Position numbers and translations under genes: made by a program
In this document: piece by piece, positions 10,105 to 19,172 of the stretch
Position numbering within the stretch: position 1 is the stretch's first letter
Layout: each line of letters starts with the position of its first letter
Source of the DNA: a virus
DNA: 64,000 bases
IMG/VR virus record: IMGVR_UViG_3300037264_002228
Location: 34,444 to 98,443 of that record
Direction: 5' to 3' (one strand)
Notes under the pieces: model-generated
Told to the model about the DNA's origin: nothing
Database searches by the model: none
What the model saw: only the letters and a program-made list of their open reading frames with translations

Positions 10105-11778
10105 ATGACAGAAGAAACAGTATTTAGTTTACCAACAGACCCACAAGAATTTGGTATCATATTACCTCCAGCCGATCTACGACGTATTAATTTTAGTGCA
10201 TTAGACTTTGTAACATTACGTCGTGCATTAGTAGAGTATATTAAAACGTATTTTCCGAATGATTTTAATGACTTTGTTGCAAGCAACGGCTCAATAATGT
10301 TCATGGAGTTGGTATCAGCAGTTGGTAATATTCTATCAGAGCGCAGCGATATTCTTGTTGATGAATCTTTTTTGCCTACTTCTCAGACTAAAGAGGCAGT
10401 AATTAATCATTTGGCGTTGATAAATCAGCAAATTTTGAGAGCTACACCAGCTGTAATTGATGTTGAAGTTAGCATCAATAACGCAGCACAAACTCAGATC
10501 TCACTACCTGCCGGTTTAAAATTTAATCTTGTTGGTGCTGATGGTCGAGCTTTAATATATGAAATATATAGGGCTCCAAATGATTTTACTAGTAATATTA
10601 TAATTCCACCTAATAAACGTGGTGTTATTGCATTTGGTATTGAAGGATCGTTTGCTGATCCTATTATTGTAGAATCTGCTGGTGGACCAGATCAAGAAAT
10701 CGAAATATTAGATCCCGATGTGTTGGATGATCCAATATTTGTTGATGTGACAACTGGCATTGATACAACTCGCTATGCGCGTGTTGATAGTATAGAAAGA
10801 TACAATTCTAATGATGCTGTGTTCCAAGTTGTATTTGGTGATGATCGTGCTAAAATCGTATTTGGTGATGACATAGCTGGCAAAGCACCGTTGGCTGGAC
10901 AAACTATTACTGTTCGTTACCGCTCTGGTGGTGGTATACGTGGACGTATAGGCACAAATATCATTAATGAGACAAGACCTGTAGTGCCATTAGCTCCAGC
11001 TAGCGCACCTGTTGAAGTATTATTTAGAAATCCATCACCAAGTTCAGGTGGTACAGATGAAGAAAGTCTTGAATCAGCAAAGGCACGAGCTCCTAAAGAC
11101 GCAGCAACATTAAATTCAGCTACCACTGGTGAGGATTATGCACAGCTATCTTCGACTTTTGCTCATCCAGTATTCGGATCTGTATTAAAGGCTGTTGCTG
11201 TTCTAAGAACTGGTGTAGAAAATGCTGCTAGCATTGCACAAATGGTTAGGTCGGCGGCTACAATAGACGATGCTGTTGAGATATTAGATGCCAATTTTAT
11301 AAATCGGAATATTGTTGAACTATATGTTCTAGCCGAAGGTCCTGATAATATACCAGTTAAACCAAGTGCAGGTTTAAAGCAAGGATTAGTACAATTCTTT
11401 TCAGAGATTGCGGTATTAACCGATGAAGTTAGGGTCCTTGATGGAGAAATTAAACCAATTAATTTTAGAGCCAATGTTATTATGAATAGGACGTCCGACG
11501 CTGGTACAATCAGAGAAGCTGTAAACAAAGTTGTGAATGATTTCTTTGCTGTCGACAAGTTTGATATGGGCAAAGCTTTGTATGTAAGCAAACTATATGA
11601 AGCTATTCAATCAGTTCCAGGCGTAAAATTTGCTAAAATTTTCGAGCCAGCTGACGATGTATTACCTACTAAGCAATTAGCAGTTTCTGGATCTATTGGT
11701 GTAGGATTTAATGAGCTGATAACGCTTGGTGAAAAGAATATTCTATTCTTTTTTGAGCGTGGTGCGGCTGATCGTTAA
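10105..11778 (+). CDS. Baseplate wedge protein gp6/J-like
   Basis: 557 residues. It has features of the baseplate J-like family: an N-terminal helical region (MFMELVSAVGNILSERSD, FLPTSQTKEAVINHLALI), a beta-rich central section with FGDD repeats (residues about 245-275), then GGTDEESLESAKARAPKDA. That last motif is typical of J/gp6 proteins. It forms the wedge ring with the gp25-like protein. The last 36 bases overlap the end of a convergent minus-strand gene. Confidence 0.85.
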   Translation: MTEETVFSLPTDPQEFGIILPPADLRRINFSALDFVTLRRALVEYIKTYFPNDFNDFVASNGSIMFMELVSAVGNILSERSDILVDESFLPTSQTKEAVINHLALINQQILRATPAVIDVEVSINNAAQTQISLPAGLKFNLVGADGRALIYEIYRAPNDFTSNIIIPPNKRGVIAFGIEGSFADPIIVESAGGPDQEIEILDPDVLDDPIFVDVTTGIDTTRYARVDSIERYNSNDAVFQVVFGDDRAKIVFGDDIAGKAPLAGQTITVRYRSGGGIRGRIGTNIINETRPVVPLAPASAPVEVLFRNPSPSSGGTDEESLESAKARAPKDAATLNSATTGEDYAQLSSTFAHPVFGSVLKAVAVLRTGVENAASIAQMVRSAATIDDAVEILDANFINRNIVELYVLAEGPDNIPVKPSAGLKQGLVQFFSEIAVLTDEVRVLDGEIKPINFRANVIMNRTSDAGTIREAVNKVVNDFFAVDKFDMGKALYVSKLYEAIQSVPGVKFAKIFEPADDVLPTKQLAVSGSIGVGFNELITLGEKNILFFFERGAADR

Positions 11779-11958
11779 TTCGTCTGTAATTAGTGTTATT
11801 AAATCTTCAATAGTTGCTTTAATAGTAGTATTAATTGAAATGTAGTTATTATCGTTTATTGTAGTGTGTACCATATAGCTGTTTGGTGTGCCTTCTATCT
11901 TAAAATCAACCCAAATCTGTTTCAATTGATTCTCTAAACTTCTTATATACACTACCAA
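11743..11958 (-). CDS. Small hypothetical protein, minus strand
   Basis: 71 residues, unrecognised. The longest frame starts with TTG (reverse complement of 11956-11958) and overlaps the upstream minus-strand gene by 53 bases; an internal ATG further on is the alternative. Threonine/isoleucine-rich sequence (TTIKATIEDLITLITDEL). It is converging on the gp6-like gene and overlaps its 3' end. It is probably the second gene of a two-gene minus-strand unit that interrupts the otherwise plus-strand region; start choice is uncertain. Confidence 0.45.
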   Translation of the reverse strand: MVVYIRSLENQLKQIWVDFKIEGTPNSYMVHTTINDNNYISINTTIKATIEDLITLITDELTISRTTLKKE

Positions 11959-12184
11959 CTAGTTTTGTGATATCATAAAAATGTCCATGGTAAACTATAG
12001 CTATTTTGCCATTTTTATCTTCAGCCATTGTTATAGCATTTGTTATTCCTTCTGATACTAGAAGTGGGCCCAACACATCATCAATTTTTTCATCTAATGA
12101 TTTTTGTTGAATTGGTAATTGTTCTGATTCAGTTGGGAGCCGCTTTTCCTCGGAAGGATCAAGTTTTTTGTCATTATCATTCAT
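11906..12184 (-). CDS. Small acidic hypothetical protein, minus strand
   Basis: 92 residues from the ATG at 12184 (MNDNDKKLDPSEEK); a longer in-frame extension to 12226 overlaps the divergent gene's start and is less likely. The N-terminal 40 residues are charged and low complexity. The rest may fold as a small alpha/beta domain (IAIVYHGHFYDITKLVGSVYKKF). No family recognised. Divergent from the plus-strand gene at 12226, with a GTATTTAA element between them that faces the plus strand. Confidence 0.55.
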   Translation of the reverse strand: MNDNDKKLDPSEEKRLPTESEQLPIQQKSLDEKIDDVLGPLLVSEGITNAITMAEDKNGKIAIVYHGHFYDITKLVGSVYKKFRESIETDLG

Positions 12185-12193
12185 AATCAACCA

Positions 12194-12201
12194 GTATTTA
12201 A
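12194..12201 (+). promoter_or_regulatory. Putative late promoter element GTATTTAA
   Basis: The octamer GTATTTAA lies 24 bases before the ATG at 12226. The same octamer recurs in intergenic positions elsewhere in the window with no consistent -35 box, like the T4 late promoter TATAAATA read by a gp55-type sigma factor. Transcription would begin about six bases downstream. Confidence 0.5.
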
Positions 12202-12225
12202 AGTCAGTTAAAAATAAGACGTTCA

Positions 12226-12867
12226 ATGAATAACCAAGACGAAGTTACAACTATTTACGAGTGTTATAAGCGTGCGATGGCAAGTGTTGGATATAATATA
12301 CAATTGCCCGCCGACACAGACCCAGAAAAAACATATGCATTTCGTGCAATAAAGAAATTTATACATCAAACTAAACAATGGAATTTAAATACTGATATTA
12401 CTAGAGCATTGGTACGTGAAGTTGTTTTATACGGTAAACAGAATGGTCTTCTAAGAAAAGGCACTGCTCTTCTAAACATGAAATCTGTTCTTACTATTTG
12501 CCATAATTATTTGGCGAATCAAGTTACTAGAACAAATGCATTGGTTGTTGATATAACGAGAACAAAGAAATTTATTGATCACCATATAATTAATGATGAT
12601 GTCATTGGTACGTTAGTAACTAAAATTAATCGAGATGGCTACTCAAATATTGTGTTGTGGTATCGGTCTGGTGATATTTCTATTAGTTTTATTTCAATTT
12701 CTAGCAATAGTAGAAGGGCATTGAATTTATTATCACCTGATGAACGAGCCAATTTTCCGTCTGATGAAAAATTAGTCAGCAATAGAATCAAAATTTTGAA
12801 AGATAATGAAATTCGATCCAAATTAGTAAATATTTTGGGAAGTGATTTACTAAAAATAGGTCCATAA
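12226..12867 (+). CDS. Hypothetical protein upstream of ribonucleotide reductase
   Basis: 213 residues, not recognised. The N-terminal half is probably helical (YECYKRAMASVGYNIQ, AFRAIKKFIHQTKQW). The C-terminal half contains LVTKINRDGYSNIVLWYRSGDISISFISI, likely beta strands. No catalytic motif is apparent. It follows a GTATTTAA promoter element and lies 11 bases before the reductase gene, so it is the first gene of that transcription unit. Confidence 0.65.
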   Translation: MNNQDEVTTIYECYKRAMASVGYNIQLPADTDPEKTYAFRAIKKFIHQTKQWNLNTDITRALVREVVLYGKQNGLLRKGTALLNMKSVLTICHNYLANQVTRTNALVVDITRTKKFIDHHIINDDVIGTLVTKINRDGYSNIVLWYRSGDISISFISISSNSRRALNLLSPDERANFPSDEKLVSNRIKILKDNEIRSKLVNILGSDLLKIGP

Positions 12868-12878
12868 CGGGTGGGAAA

Positions 12879-15392
12879 ATGACTGGCGATAAGATAACAT
12901 ATACACATGAAGCAGTATTAAAATCATGTCTTGAATATTACGATGGAGACATAATGCAGTCTTCTATTACACAAAAGAAGTATTTGTTGCGTGATAAAGA
13001 CGGAACGTTTTATGAATCAAATCCTGACCATATGCATGATAGGTTGGCGCGTGAATTCGCTCGCATAGAAAAGAAAATGAATCAGACTATTGATGAAAAT
13101 GCATATTTTGCTAGAGTGCGAGCATTATTAAATCGATTTTCTAAAACAGTGCCACAAGGTAGCCCAATGGCAGCAATTGGTAATGATTTTCAGATTCAAT
13201 CTCTGAGCAATTGTATGGTCATTGCTGCGCCGCATGACAGCATGGCAGGCATTTTTAAATCTGGACTGGAAATTGCCGAATTACAAAAACGCCGTGCTGG
13301 TGTTGGTATAGATCTATCGACCTTACGTCCAGTCGGTTCTAAAGTGAACAACGCCGCCCTTTCGTCATCAGGTGTACCATGCTTTTCTGATTTTTATTCT
13401 GATATTACACGTATGATAGGCCAGCGAGGCCGCGTTGGGGCTCTGATGCTGACGTTGGATATTAGACATCCAGATGTTGAATATTTTACATGCATGAAAT
13501 CAGATCTTACTAAGGTTACTGGTGCAAATGTCTCTCTAAAATTAACTGATGAATTCATGAGCGCCGTTGAAAATGATAAAGAGTTTGTACAACAATGGCC
13601 GATTGATGTACCACTTGAACAAGCTAAAGTTGTTAAAAAAACTAAAGCTAGAGATCTATGGAATATTATTATTGAACAAGCGTGGAAAACGGCTGAGCCT
13701 GGTCTTTTAATGTGGGATAATTACACTAGGATGCTTCCAGCACATCAATATCCAGGATTTGAGACACAAAGTACAAATCCATGTTCCGAGATTGCTTTAT
13801 CACCAAACGATTCTTGCAGGTTGATTTCACAGAATTTATTTGGTTGGGTAAAAGACCCATTTTTAAAAGATGCACGTTTTGATTTCGATGAATATTTTGA
13901 AGACACACGTATTGCACAGAGAATGTCAGATGGTATAGTTGAATTGGAATTAGAATCAATTCAAAAAATTATTGATGTCTCAGATTCTGATTTCGAACGT
14001 GAGCTGTGGAATAAAGTACTGCTTGCTGCATGTAATGGTCGCAGAACTGGTTTAGGCACACATGGTTTAGCTGATGTGTTCTTAGCACTCGGAATACGAT
14101 ATGATTCAGATGATGCTATCGATCTTGTTGACAAAATTTACAATACGCATAAGTTAGCAAGCTATACAGAATCTATCCAAATGGCTAAAGAACGCGGTGC
14201 TTTCCCTGCTTGGAATTGGAAATATGATGAACGATCAGAGTTTATACGCGCATTACCAGAGAAAATGAAACTAGACATAAAGAAATATGGTCGTCGTAAT
14301 ATTTCTAATCTGACTATTGCACCGACTGGTAGTGTGTCAGTTGTATCTGGTACTTCATCTGGCATTGAACCTGTGTTTAGATTAGTATATGATCGCAGAG
14401 TTAAAATCACACATGTCGACATGTCAATTCCAGTCGATTATGTTGATGCAGTTGGTGACAAATGGACCAATTTTAGAGTAGTACATCCAATGGTTAAGCA
14501 TTATTTTAAAGCTAAAGGCATTAAATGCCCAATTAATAGTGGTCGAGATTTTTCAATGACTCTAGAAGATGCCAATGAAATCATTGAAAAACAACTACCA
14601 AAATGGTTTGTTACTTCTAATAAAATAAATTACATGCAAGGAATTAAATTGCAAGCTATGGCTACAAAACATTTAGACCATGGTGTGTCTAAAACCATTA
14701 ATTTACCGAAGGGCTCTAAAAAAGATGAGGTTAGTCAAGTTTATTTTAAAGCTTGGAAAATGGGTTTAAAAGGTGTAACGGTATATGTTGATGGATCTCG
14801 TGATGGCGTATTGATCTCTGAAACAAAGAAAGAACCAAGCGATGAGAATAGGCCATCATCTATAATTGATAATCATGCGCCTAAGCGTCCAAAATCACTG
14901 TCTGCAGAAATTCATCACATAAAAATCAAGGGCAAAGACTGGGCGGTTGTTGTTGGATTATTGGGTAACAAACCATATGAAACGTTTGCTGGTAGAGGAT
15001 TGGTATTACCTAAAACTGATAAAATTGAATCAGCAACAATTACCAAAGTTTCTAATGGGCGTTATAAACTTTCAATTAAAATAGTTGATAATGGTATAGA
15101 AGAATATAATGACTTACGTGAAATTTATGACAACAATGAAGAAAGAGTAATTACACGGTCAGTATGCCGAGAACTTCGACATGGAATTCCAATTGAATTT
15201 ATTGCAAAGGATCTTGCCGAACATTCTGGTTCAATTGCAAATTTCTCTGCCGCATTGGCTAGAGTATTAAAGAAATATGCAAAAAATGCTAATCGCTTAA
15301 TGAAGAAGTGTCCACAATGTTCTGGTACTGATTTTATTATGCAAGACGGGTGCGCAAGTTGTGTAACTTGTTATTTTTCTAAATGCAGTTAG
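12879..15392 (+). CDS. nrdJ: Class II (adenosylcobalamin-dependent) ribonucleotide reductase
   Basis: 837 residues. Converts ribonucleotides to deoxyribonucleotides for phage DNA synthesis using a cobalamin radical. Visible hallmarks: SLSNCMV (first active-site Cys, about residue 110), KRRAGVGIDLSTLRP, NPCSEIALS near residue 300 (catalytic Asn, Cys and Glu), and APTGSVS further on. A C-terminal CPQC...GCASC cluster typical of NrdJ carries the swinging cysteines. There is no NrdB-like gene nearby, which fits class II. A Shine-Dalgarno-like GGTGGG lies a few bases before ATG 12879. The stop is TAG with TAA four codons later. Other nucleotide genes (dCMP deaminase, MazG, a nucleotide kinase-like gene) lie further downstream. 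Confidence 0.9.
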   Translation: MTGDKITYTHEAVLKSCLEYYDGDIMQSSITQKKYLLRDKDGTFYESNPDHMHDRLAREFARIEKKMNQTIDENAYFARVRALLNRFSKTVPQGSPMAAIGNDFQIQSLSNCMVIAAPHDSMAGIFKSGLEIAELQKRRAGVGIDLSTLRPVGSKVNNAALSSSGVPCFSDFYSDITRMIGQRGRVGALMLTLDIRHPDVEYFTCMKSDLTKVTGANVSLKLTDEFMSAVENDKEFVQQWPIDVPLEQAKVVKKTKARDLWNIIIEQAWKTAEPGLLMWDNYTRMLPAHQYPGFETQSTNPCSEIALSPNDSCRLISQNLFGWVKDPFLKDARFDFDEYFEDTRIAQRMSDGIVELELESIQKIIDVSDSDFERELWNKVLLAACNGRRTGLGTHGLADVFLALGIRYDSDDAIDLVDKIYNTHKLASYTESIQMAKERGAFPAWNWKYDERSEFIRALPEKMKLDIKKYGRRNISNLTIAPTGSVSVVSGTSSGIEPVFRLVYDRRVKITHVDMSIPVDYVDAVGDKWTNFRVVHPMVKHYFKAKGIKCPINSGRDFSMTLEDANEIIEKQLPKWFVTSNKINYMQGIKLQAMATKHLDHGVSKTINLPKGSKKDEVSQVYFKAWKMGLKGVTVYVDGSRDGVLISETKKEPSDENRPSSIIDNHAPKRPKSLSAEIHHIKIKGKDWAVVVGLLGNKPYETFAGRGLVLPKTDKIESATITKVSNGRYKLSIKIVDNGIEEYNDLREIYDNNEERVITRSVCRELRHGIPIEFIAKDLAEHSGSIANFSAALARVLKKYAKNANRLMKKCPQCSGTDFIMQDGCASCVTCYFSKCS

Positions 15393-15396
15393 TTTA

Positions 15397-15404
15397 GTAT
15401 TTAA
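15397..15404 (+). promoter_or_regulatory. Putative late promoter element GTATTTAA, leaderless arrangement
   Basis: GTATTTAA ends six bases before the GTG start at 15411, and no Shine-Dalgarno sequence fits between them. If transcription starts 5-6 bases after the element, the mRNA begins at the start codon. Confidence 0.55.
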
Positions 15405-15410
15405 AAAATT

Positions 15411-16913
15411 GTGTTAGCACGTATTACAGACAATGACTGGGTCTATTTAGATCAAGTAACAATGGGTGTAGAGCCTAGGTTAGTTGAATATTTTAGTGTA
15501 AAACACCCAAGAGCACACTTCATAGATACAATGCAACAAAGTTGGGATGGTGTCTATCGCAAATATGACACCAGGAGACAACGTTTAGCAAGACCGTTGT
15601 TATCTGAGCTTGTTCAGATGTGTCAAATCAATGATATACCACTCGAAATTAAGGACGAGCGACCTATATCAGAGCCACCAGATCCCAGTGTTGTTGGTAC
15701 GGATTGGTTGTCTGGGATTGTGTTAGAACAATATCAAATTGATGCAATTAAAACTACAACAAACGAAGAAGTTGGTATATTTAAACTACCAACTGGCGCT
15801 GGCAAGGGAGAACTGATTGCTGGAATTGCTAAGTTATTTAATTGCACGACAGTGATTATCGCTGAACAACGTGTTGTAATTGAACAACTTAAAAAAAGAT
15901 TATTATTACGTGACATATTTGATGTTGGTTTATTTTACGGTGGCGAAACGCCAACTGGACAAAAGATCGTCGTTGGTTCAATACAATCTATGGCGACACC
16001 ACCAGAATCGTATAAAGTTAAAAACCCACAAGCCTATGCTAAACGTTTTAAACACGCAAAACAATTCCAGGCAATCGCAAAGAATGCTGAATTATTAATG
16101 GTCGATGAAGTTGATAGGGCAGTTAGTAAACACTATAGAAATCTATTTAAATTTCATTTCAATGGACGTAGGAAATATGGCTTCACCGCCACGCCATTCG
16201 ACGCTAAGAAGCCAGTACAAAACTTAATATTAAAAGAACATATGGGATCAATCATTTACGAAGTTGATCGTAACTCTGTTGAGGATCTTGGTAGAATCAT
16301 ACCAGCAAAATTTTACATGTTAGCTGTTGGAGAAGATGGTAATAAAAATGATAAAACCGCATTTGATATAGCTGAACGTGAACAGCTAATTGACAATGTG
16401 GAGTTTCATCAACGTGTTGCTAAAATAGTAAGTGCATTTCCAAATGATTCAACATTAATCCTTGTTGATACCCTAAACGTAGAAGATCTTGGTACAGCTT
16501 TAGAAAAAGAAATACCTGGCTCAAAATTTATATTCGGCAAAACGCCAAACACAATCAGGCGTTCATCTCTTGAGGCCTTTGAAAATAAGGAATTAAGATG
16601 CCTAATTGGTGGTAAAATTCTTAAACGCGGACTAGATTTAAAGGGTGGTGTTGATAATTTAATAATCTGCGGCGGTGGCCAATTGTGGTCAGATTTAGAA
16701 CAAAAAATTGGTCGCGCACTTCGTGTTAATGAACGAAAATGGTCTAGAGTTTTTAATTTTTTGTTTCTTAATAACTATTATTTGTATCGACATGGCCGTG
16801 AGCAACTTAAGGCGATAGTTAGCATGAGATATCAGATTAATGTGGTATTCAAAAACGCTACAGTAGATGGTGCTCAGTTTGTATCGTCTAGATTTCGCAA
16901 ACCTAAAGTATAA
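15411..16913 (+). CDS. UvsW-like superfamily 2 DNA helicase
   Basis: 500 residues. After an N-terminal domain of about 100 residues comes a superfamily 2 helicase core: Q-like YQIDAI, Walker A LPTGAGKGE (about residue 126), motif II VDEVD, motif III FTATPF, and motif VI QKIGRALR. This matches T4 UvsW and related DNA-remodelling helicases used in recombination-dependent replication and in unwinding R-loops as early origins are shut off. The start is GTG immediately after a late promoter element, which suggests late expression from a leaderless mRNA, as UvsW is late in T4. Confidence 0.85.
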   Translation: MLARITDNDWVYLDQVTMGVEPRLVEYFSVKHPRAHFIDTMQQSWDGVYRKYDTRRQRLARPLLSELVQMCQINDIPLEIKDERPISEPPDPSVVGTDWLSGIVLEQYQIDAIKTTTNEEVGIFKLPTGAGKGELIAGIAKLFNCTTVIIAEQRVVIEQLKKRLLLRDIFDVGLFYGGETPTGQKIVVGSIQSMATPPESYKVKNPQAYAKRFKHAKQFQAIAKNAELLMVDEVDRAVSKHYRNLFKFHFNGRRKYGFTATPFDAKKPVQNLILKEHMGSIIYEVDRNSVEDLGRIIPAKFYMLAVGEDGNKNDKTAFDIAEREQLIDNVEFHQRVAKIVSAFPNDSTLILVDTLNVEDLGTALEKEIPGSKFIFGKTPNTIRRSSLEAFENKELRCLIGGKILKRGLDLKGGVDNLIICGGGQLWSDLEQKIGRALRVNERKWSRVFNFLFLNNYYLYRHGREQLKAIVSMRYQINVVFKNATVDGAQFVSSRFRKPKV

Positions 16914-17023
16914 TGAATTTGCGGGAAGAAGCTATAAATCGCAAAGACCCATTAATGCATGCTCTGCTTCTAAGATTTAACACAAATAACTTAAATATAT
17001 TCATCAAATATTTTCATACGTAA
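16913..17023 (+). CDS. Possible 36-residue small protein
   Basis: The ATG overlaps the helicase stop (TAATG), the arrangement used by many genes here, and opens a 36-codon frame (MNLREEAINRKDPLMHALLL and onward) ending in TAA. No homology recognised. Alternatively this is simply the leader region of the sigma factor gene. Confidence 0.3.
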   Translation: MNLREEAINRKDPLMHALLLRFNTNNLNIFIKYFHT

Positions 17024-17052
17024 ATAATATTATAGCTTTACGATGAGGATAT

Positions 17053-17862
17053 ATGGCAAAGAAAGACCAGAAAACTACTAAAATAGATCAAAAGGCACAA
17101 AAATCTAAACAAAAAATAGACCCAAAACTTGTAAAGCAGCTAGCACAAACAGCTATTTTGCCAGAACATGAAGCTAAGTCCAAAGGGTATTATTTTGATA
17201 ATTATAAAGTAGAGCAATTGCTTACTGTATACGTTAAGGGTGGTTGTGTCGATGTTAAGCTTCGTGACGAAATAATGTTAAATGCCATGGAGCTTTTAAG
17301 ACAAATAATTCGTACACATAATTTCCATAACATCTATCCAGGTCACGATCCAGCGAGCTTTGGTGATTTATTCCAAACTGGTTGGTGTCAAATTGAAAAA
17401 ACATTATATAAGTTTAATTATGAGCCTGGTCACACTAAAGTGTTTAATCTATGGTCTCAAGTTGCCAAAACCGTTATATTAGCATATATTAAACGTGAGA
17501 TGCGGGACAAAAAGAATTATGGATCATATAAAAATCATCAAATAAATCATTATAAACCAAATAGTGCAGTTCTAGAACGATTTATAAATGAAGCACGGTC
17601 TATGGGTCAGTATGATGAAGATGGTTTGCGTATTGTAGATTGTCTTGAAAAATTATACAAAATTGATGAAAAACCGTATGATGGTCTCATTGGAAAGTTA
17701 GTCAGGCTTAGTGGGTTGTCACGCCAAAGAATAGTAAGTTTTTTGAAGCAAGTACGTTTGCGTAGCTTTGAATTTACTGATTCTCCATTAAATCAGGAAC
17801 GTAGTCAGCTATCAAAGGGCGGGTCGTCAAGAGACGAAGACGGCGAAGAAGACTACAACTAA
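17053..17862 (+). CDS. Late-transcription sigma factor, T4 gp55-like
   Basis: 269 residues. After a Lys/Gln-rich N-terminus, the centre resembles sigma region 2 as found in T4-group gp55: DLFQTGWCQIEKTLYKFN, then FNLWSQVAKTVILAYIKREMRDKKNYG. A C-terminal helix-turn-helix-like stretch is possible around LVRLSGLSRQRIVSFLKQV. gp55 directs host RNA polymerase to late promoters of the TATAAATA type. The repeated GTATTTAA element in this window is the natural candidate for its target. SD GATGAGG precedes the ATG. The acidic C-terminus (DEDGEEDYN) is unusual for sigma factors and could bind a sliding clamp or coactivator; that is speculation. Confidence 0.7.
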   Translation: MAKKDQKTTKIDQKAQKSKQKIDPKLVKQLAQTAILPEHEAKSKGYYFDNYKVEQLLTVYVKGGCVDVKLRDEIMLNAMELLRQIIRTHNFHNIYPGHDPASFGDLFQTGWCQIEKTLYKFNYEPGHTKVFNLWSQVAKTVILAYIKREMRDKKNYGSYKNHQINHYKPNSAVLERFINEARSMGQYDEDGLRIVDCLEKLYKIDEKPYDGLIGKLVRLSGLSRQRIVSFLKQVRLRSFEFTDSPLNQERSQLSKGGSSRDEDGEEDYN

Positions 17863-17900
17863 ATTGTTAGATATTAACTATCCCCAGTCGAATATATAGT

Positions 17901-18659
17901 ATGGATAGTGTTGACCCATCTGGTGACAAAAAGCCAGAAATGCATGATGATGATAAATTTGGAGACGAACCAATAGCTTCAACATCCATTTATGTTGGTG
18001 CGCCAGACGGTAAAGTAGTATCAGATGCTAAACTACGTCAAATATTTATGTCTGGCATACAAGCATATATAGACAAAGTGACCGAATTAGGTGGTGAGCC
18101 AGATTGGGATGGTGTAATTGAATGGTATATTGGTGATCATAATTATTTCCCAAATTTGGTTGCTGAAGGATTATCACCATTATCTCATGACAATTCAATT
18201 CAACGTAAAATTCGTAAACACAAAACACCACGTGCACGGAGGCATATGAAAGGCAGTGACAGATATCGTAGAACAGACCCGGTCAAAAGGGTTAAAGCTA
18301 GACTAAAACGCGATTCAAGGCACCAACCAAAACCAGAAGTAGAAGAAGCATTTTCATTTATTGCGAAATATGTTGGCAAACCGATTACAGAATCAGATTT
18401 ACAGAACATTGGTAATATAGAACTATTTGCAGATTCAATTGATTTATTGTCGGCAATGGCATTCGGTGGATGGTCTAAAACTAATGATGGGATATCTAAT
18501 GGTCGATACGTTTTGGAAAATGAGAATTTAGATATTAATGATGGGCAACTTATCTATAATAAGTTGCCATTAAAATTGAATTGGGATTGGTTATATTCTG
18601 TAAAGCAATTAGTTGACAAACGAATATCAGACGATAATCGTAAATCGTGGACAGGATAA
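17901..18659 (+). CDS. Hypothetical protein with HDDDKFG motif
   Basis: 252 residues, not recognised. Near the N-terminus it has MHDDDKFGDEP, a version of a short motif repeated in otherwise unrelated proteins of this window. The middle (residues about 100-140) is very basic (RKIRKHKTPRARRHM), suggesting nucleic-acid contact. The C-terminal half may be globular. It is encoded directly before the small terminase gene, with the intergenic gap just two bases, so a role in DNA packaging is possible. Confidence 0.65.
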   Translation: MDSVDPSGDKKPEMHDDDKFGDEPIASTSIYVGAPDGKVVSDAKLRQIFMSGIQAYIDKVTELGGEPDWDGVIEWYIGDHNYFPNLVAEGLSPLSHDNSIQRKIRKHKTPRARRHMKGSDRYRRTDPVKRVKARLKRDSRHQPKPEVEEAFSFIAKYVGKPITESDLQNIGNIELFADSIDLLSAMAFGGWSKTNDGISNGRYVLENENLDINDGQLIYNKLPLKLNWDWLYSVKQLVDKRISDDNRKSWTG

Positions 18660-18660
18660 T

Positions 18661-19170
18661 ATGGACATAGAAGAGACGCCAGAACAAGAAAATAATGACC
18701 TACATGACTTACTAGCAGAATCTGAAGTTCCGACATATATTGAAGTAGAAAAACCAGAAACAAAGTCTGAAGTAGTATCTGGTCCTAAAGTTGAGATTAA
18801 GCAAGATAAACCAATTCCAGACGATGAAGTACAGAAAATATTTAAAAAATTCTTAGATATTAGTAATACAATATTACTTAATTATAATGCTGACCGCGAA
18901 CAAATTGAAAAGACAATTCAATATCTTGATACAATGACACAAATGGGACCAAAGAGCGGTAGAGTGTACATTGAAATGTTAGTTGCCGCTCTTAGAACAA
19001 AAGCCGAAACAAACACAAATGCTGTGAAATTACTTGATGCAATGGCAAAATTCTTATCTGCTGGCAAAGGCACGCAGATATTCGTGCAGCAGAATCAAGC
19101 ATCAGCACCATCTGATTTGGTTAAACTGCTTGAAACTCCCGAATACCCAGACGAGAAGCGGGTAATGTAA
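18661..19170 (+). CDS. Putative small terminase subunit, gp16-like
   Basis: 169 residues from ATG 18661; the in-frame upstream start at 18613 lies within the previous gene. Acidic N-terminal 60 residues are followed by helices (IFKKFLDISNTILLNYNADREQIEKT) and a central region with KSGRVYIEMLVAALRTKAETN, like the oligomerising core of T4-type gp16. Its place immediately before the large terminase is the main support. It would recognise phage DNA and regulate the packaging motor. Confidence 0.65.
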   Translation: MDIEETPEQENNDLHDLLAESEVPTYIEVEKPETKSEVVSGPKVEIKQDKPIPDDEVQKIFKKFLDISNTILLNYNADREQIEKTIQYLDTMTQMGPKSGRVYIEMLVAALRTKAETNTNAVKLLDAMAKFLSAGKGTQIFVQQNQASAPSDLVKLLETPEYPDEKRVM

Positions 19171-19172
19171 CA

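Noticed and set aside
10097-10105. Exact T4 late promoter TATAAATA at the start of the gp6-like gene
   Set aside because: It is made of the end of the gp25-like gene and overlaps the ATG; position would exclude a usable start site, so it is probably coincidence.
16917-16945. Terminator hairpin after the helicase gene (TTTGCG/CGCAAA)
   Set aside because: Only six pairs with a 16-base loop and no U-run.
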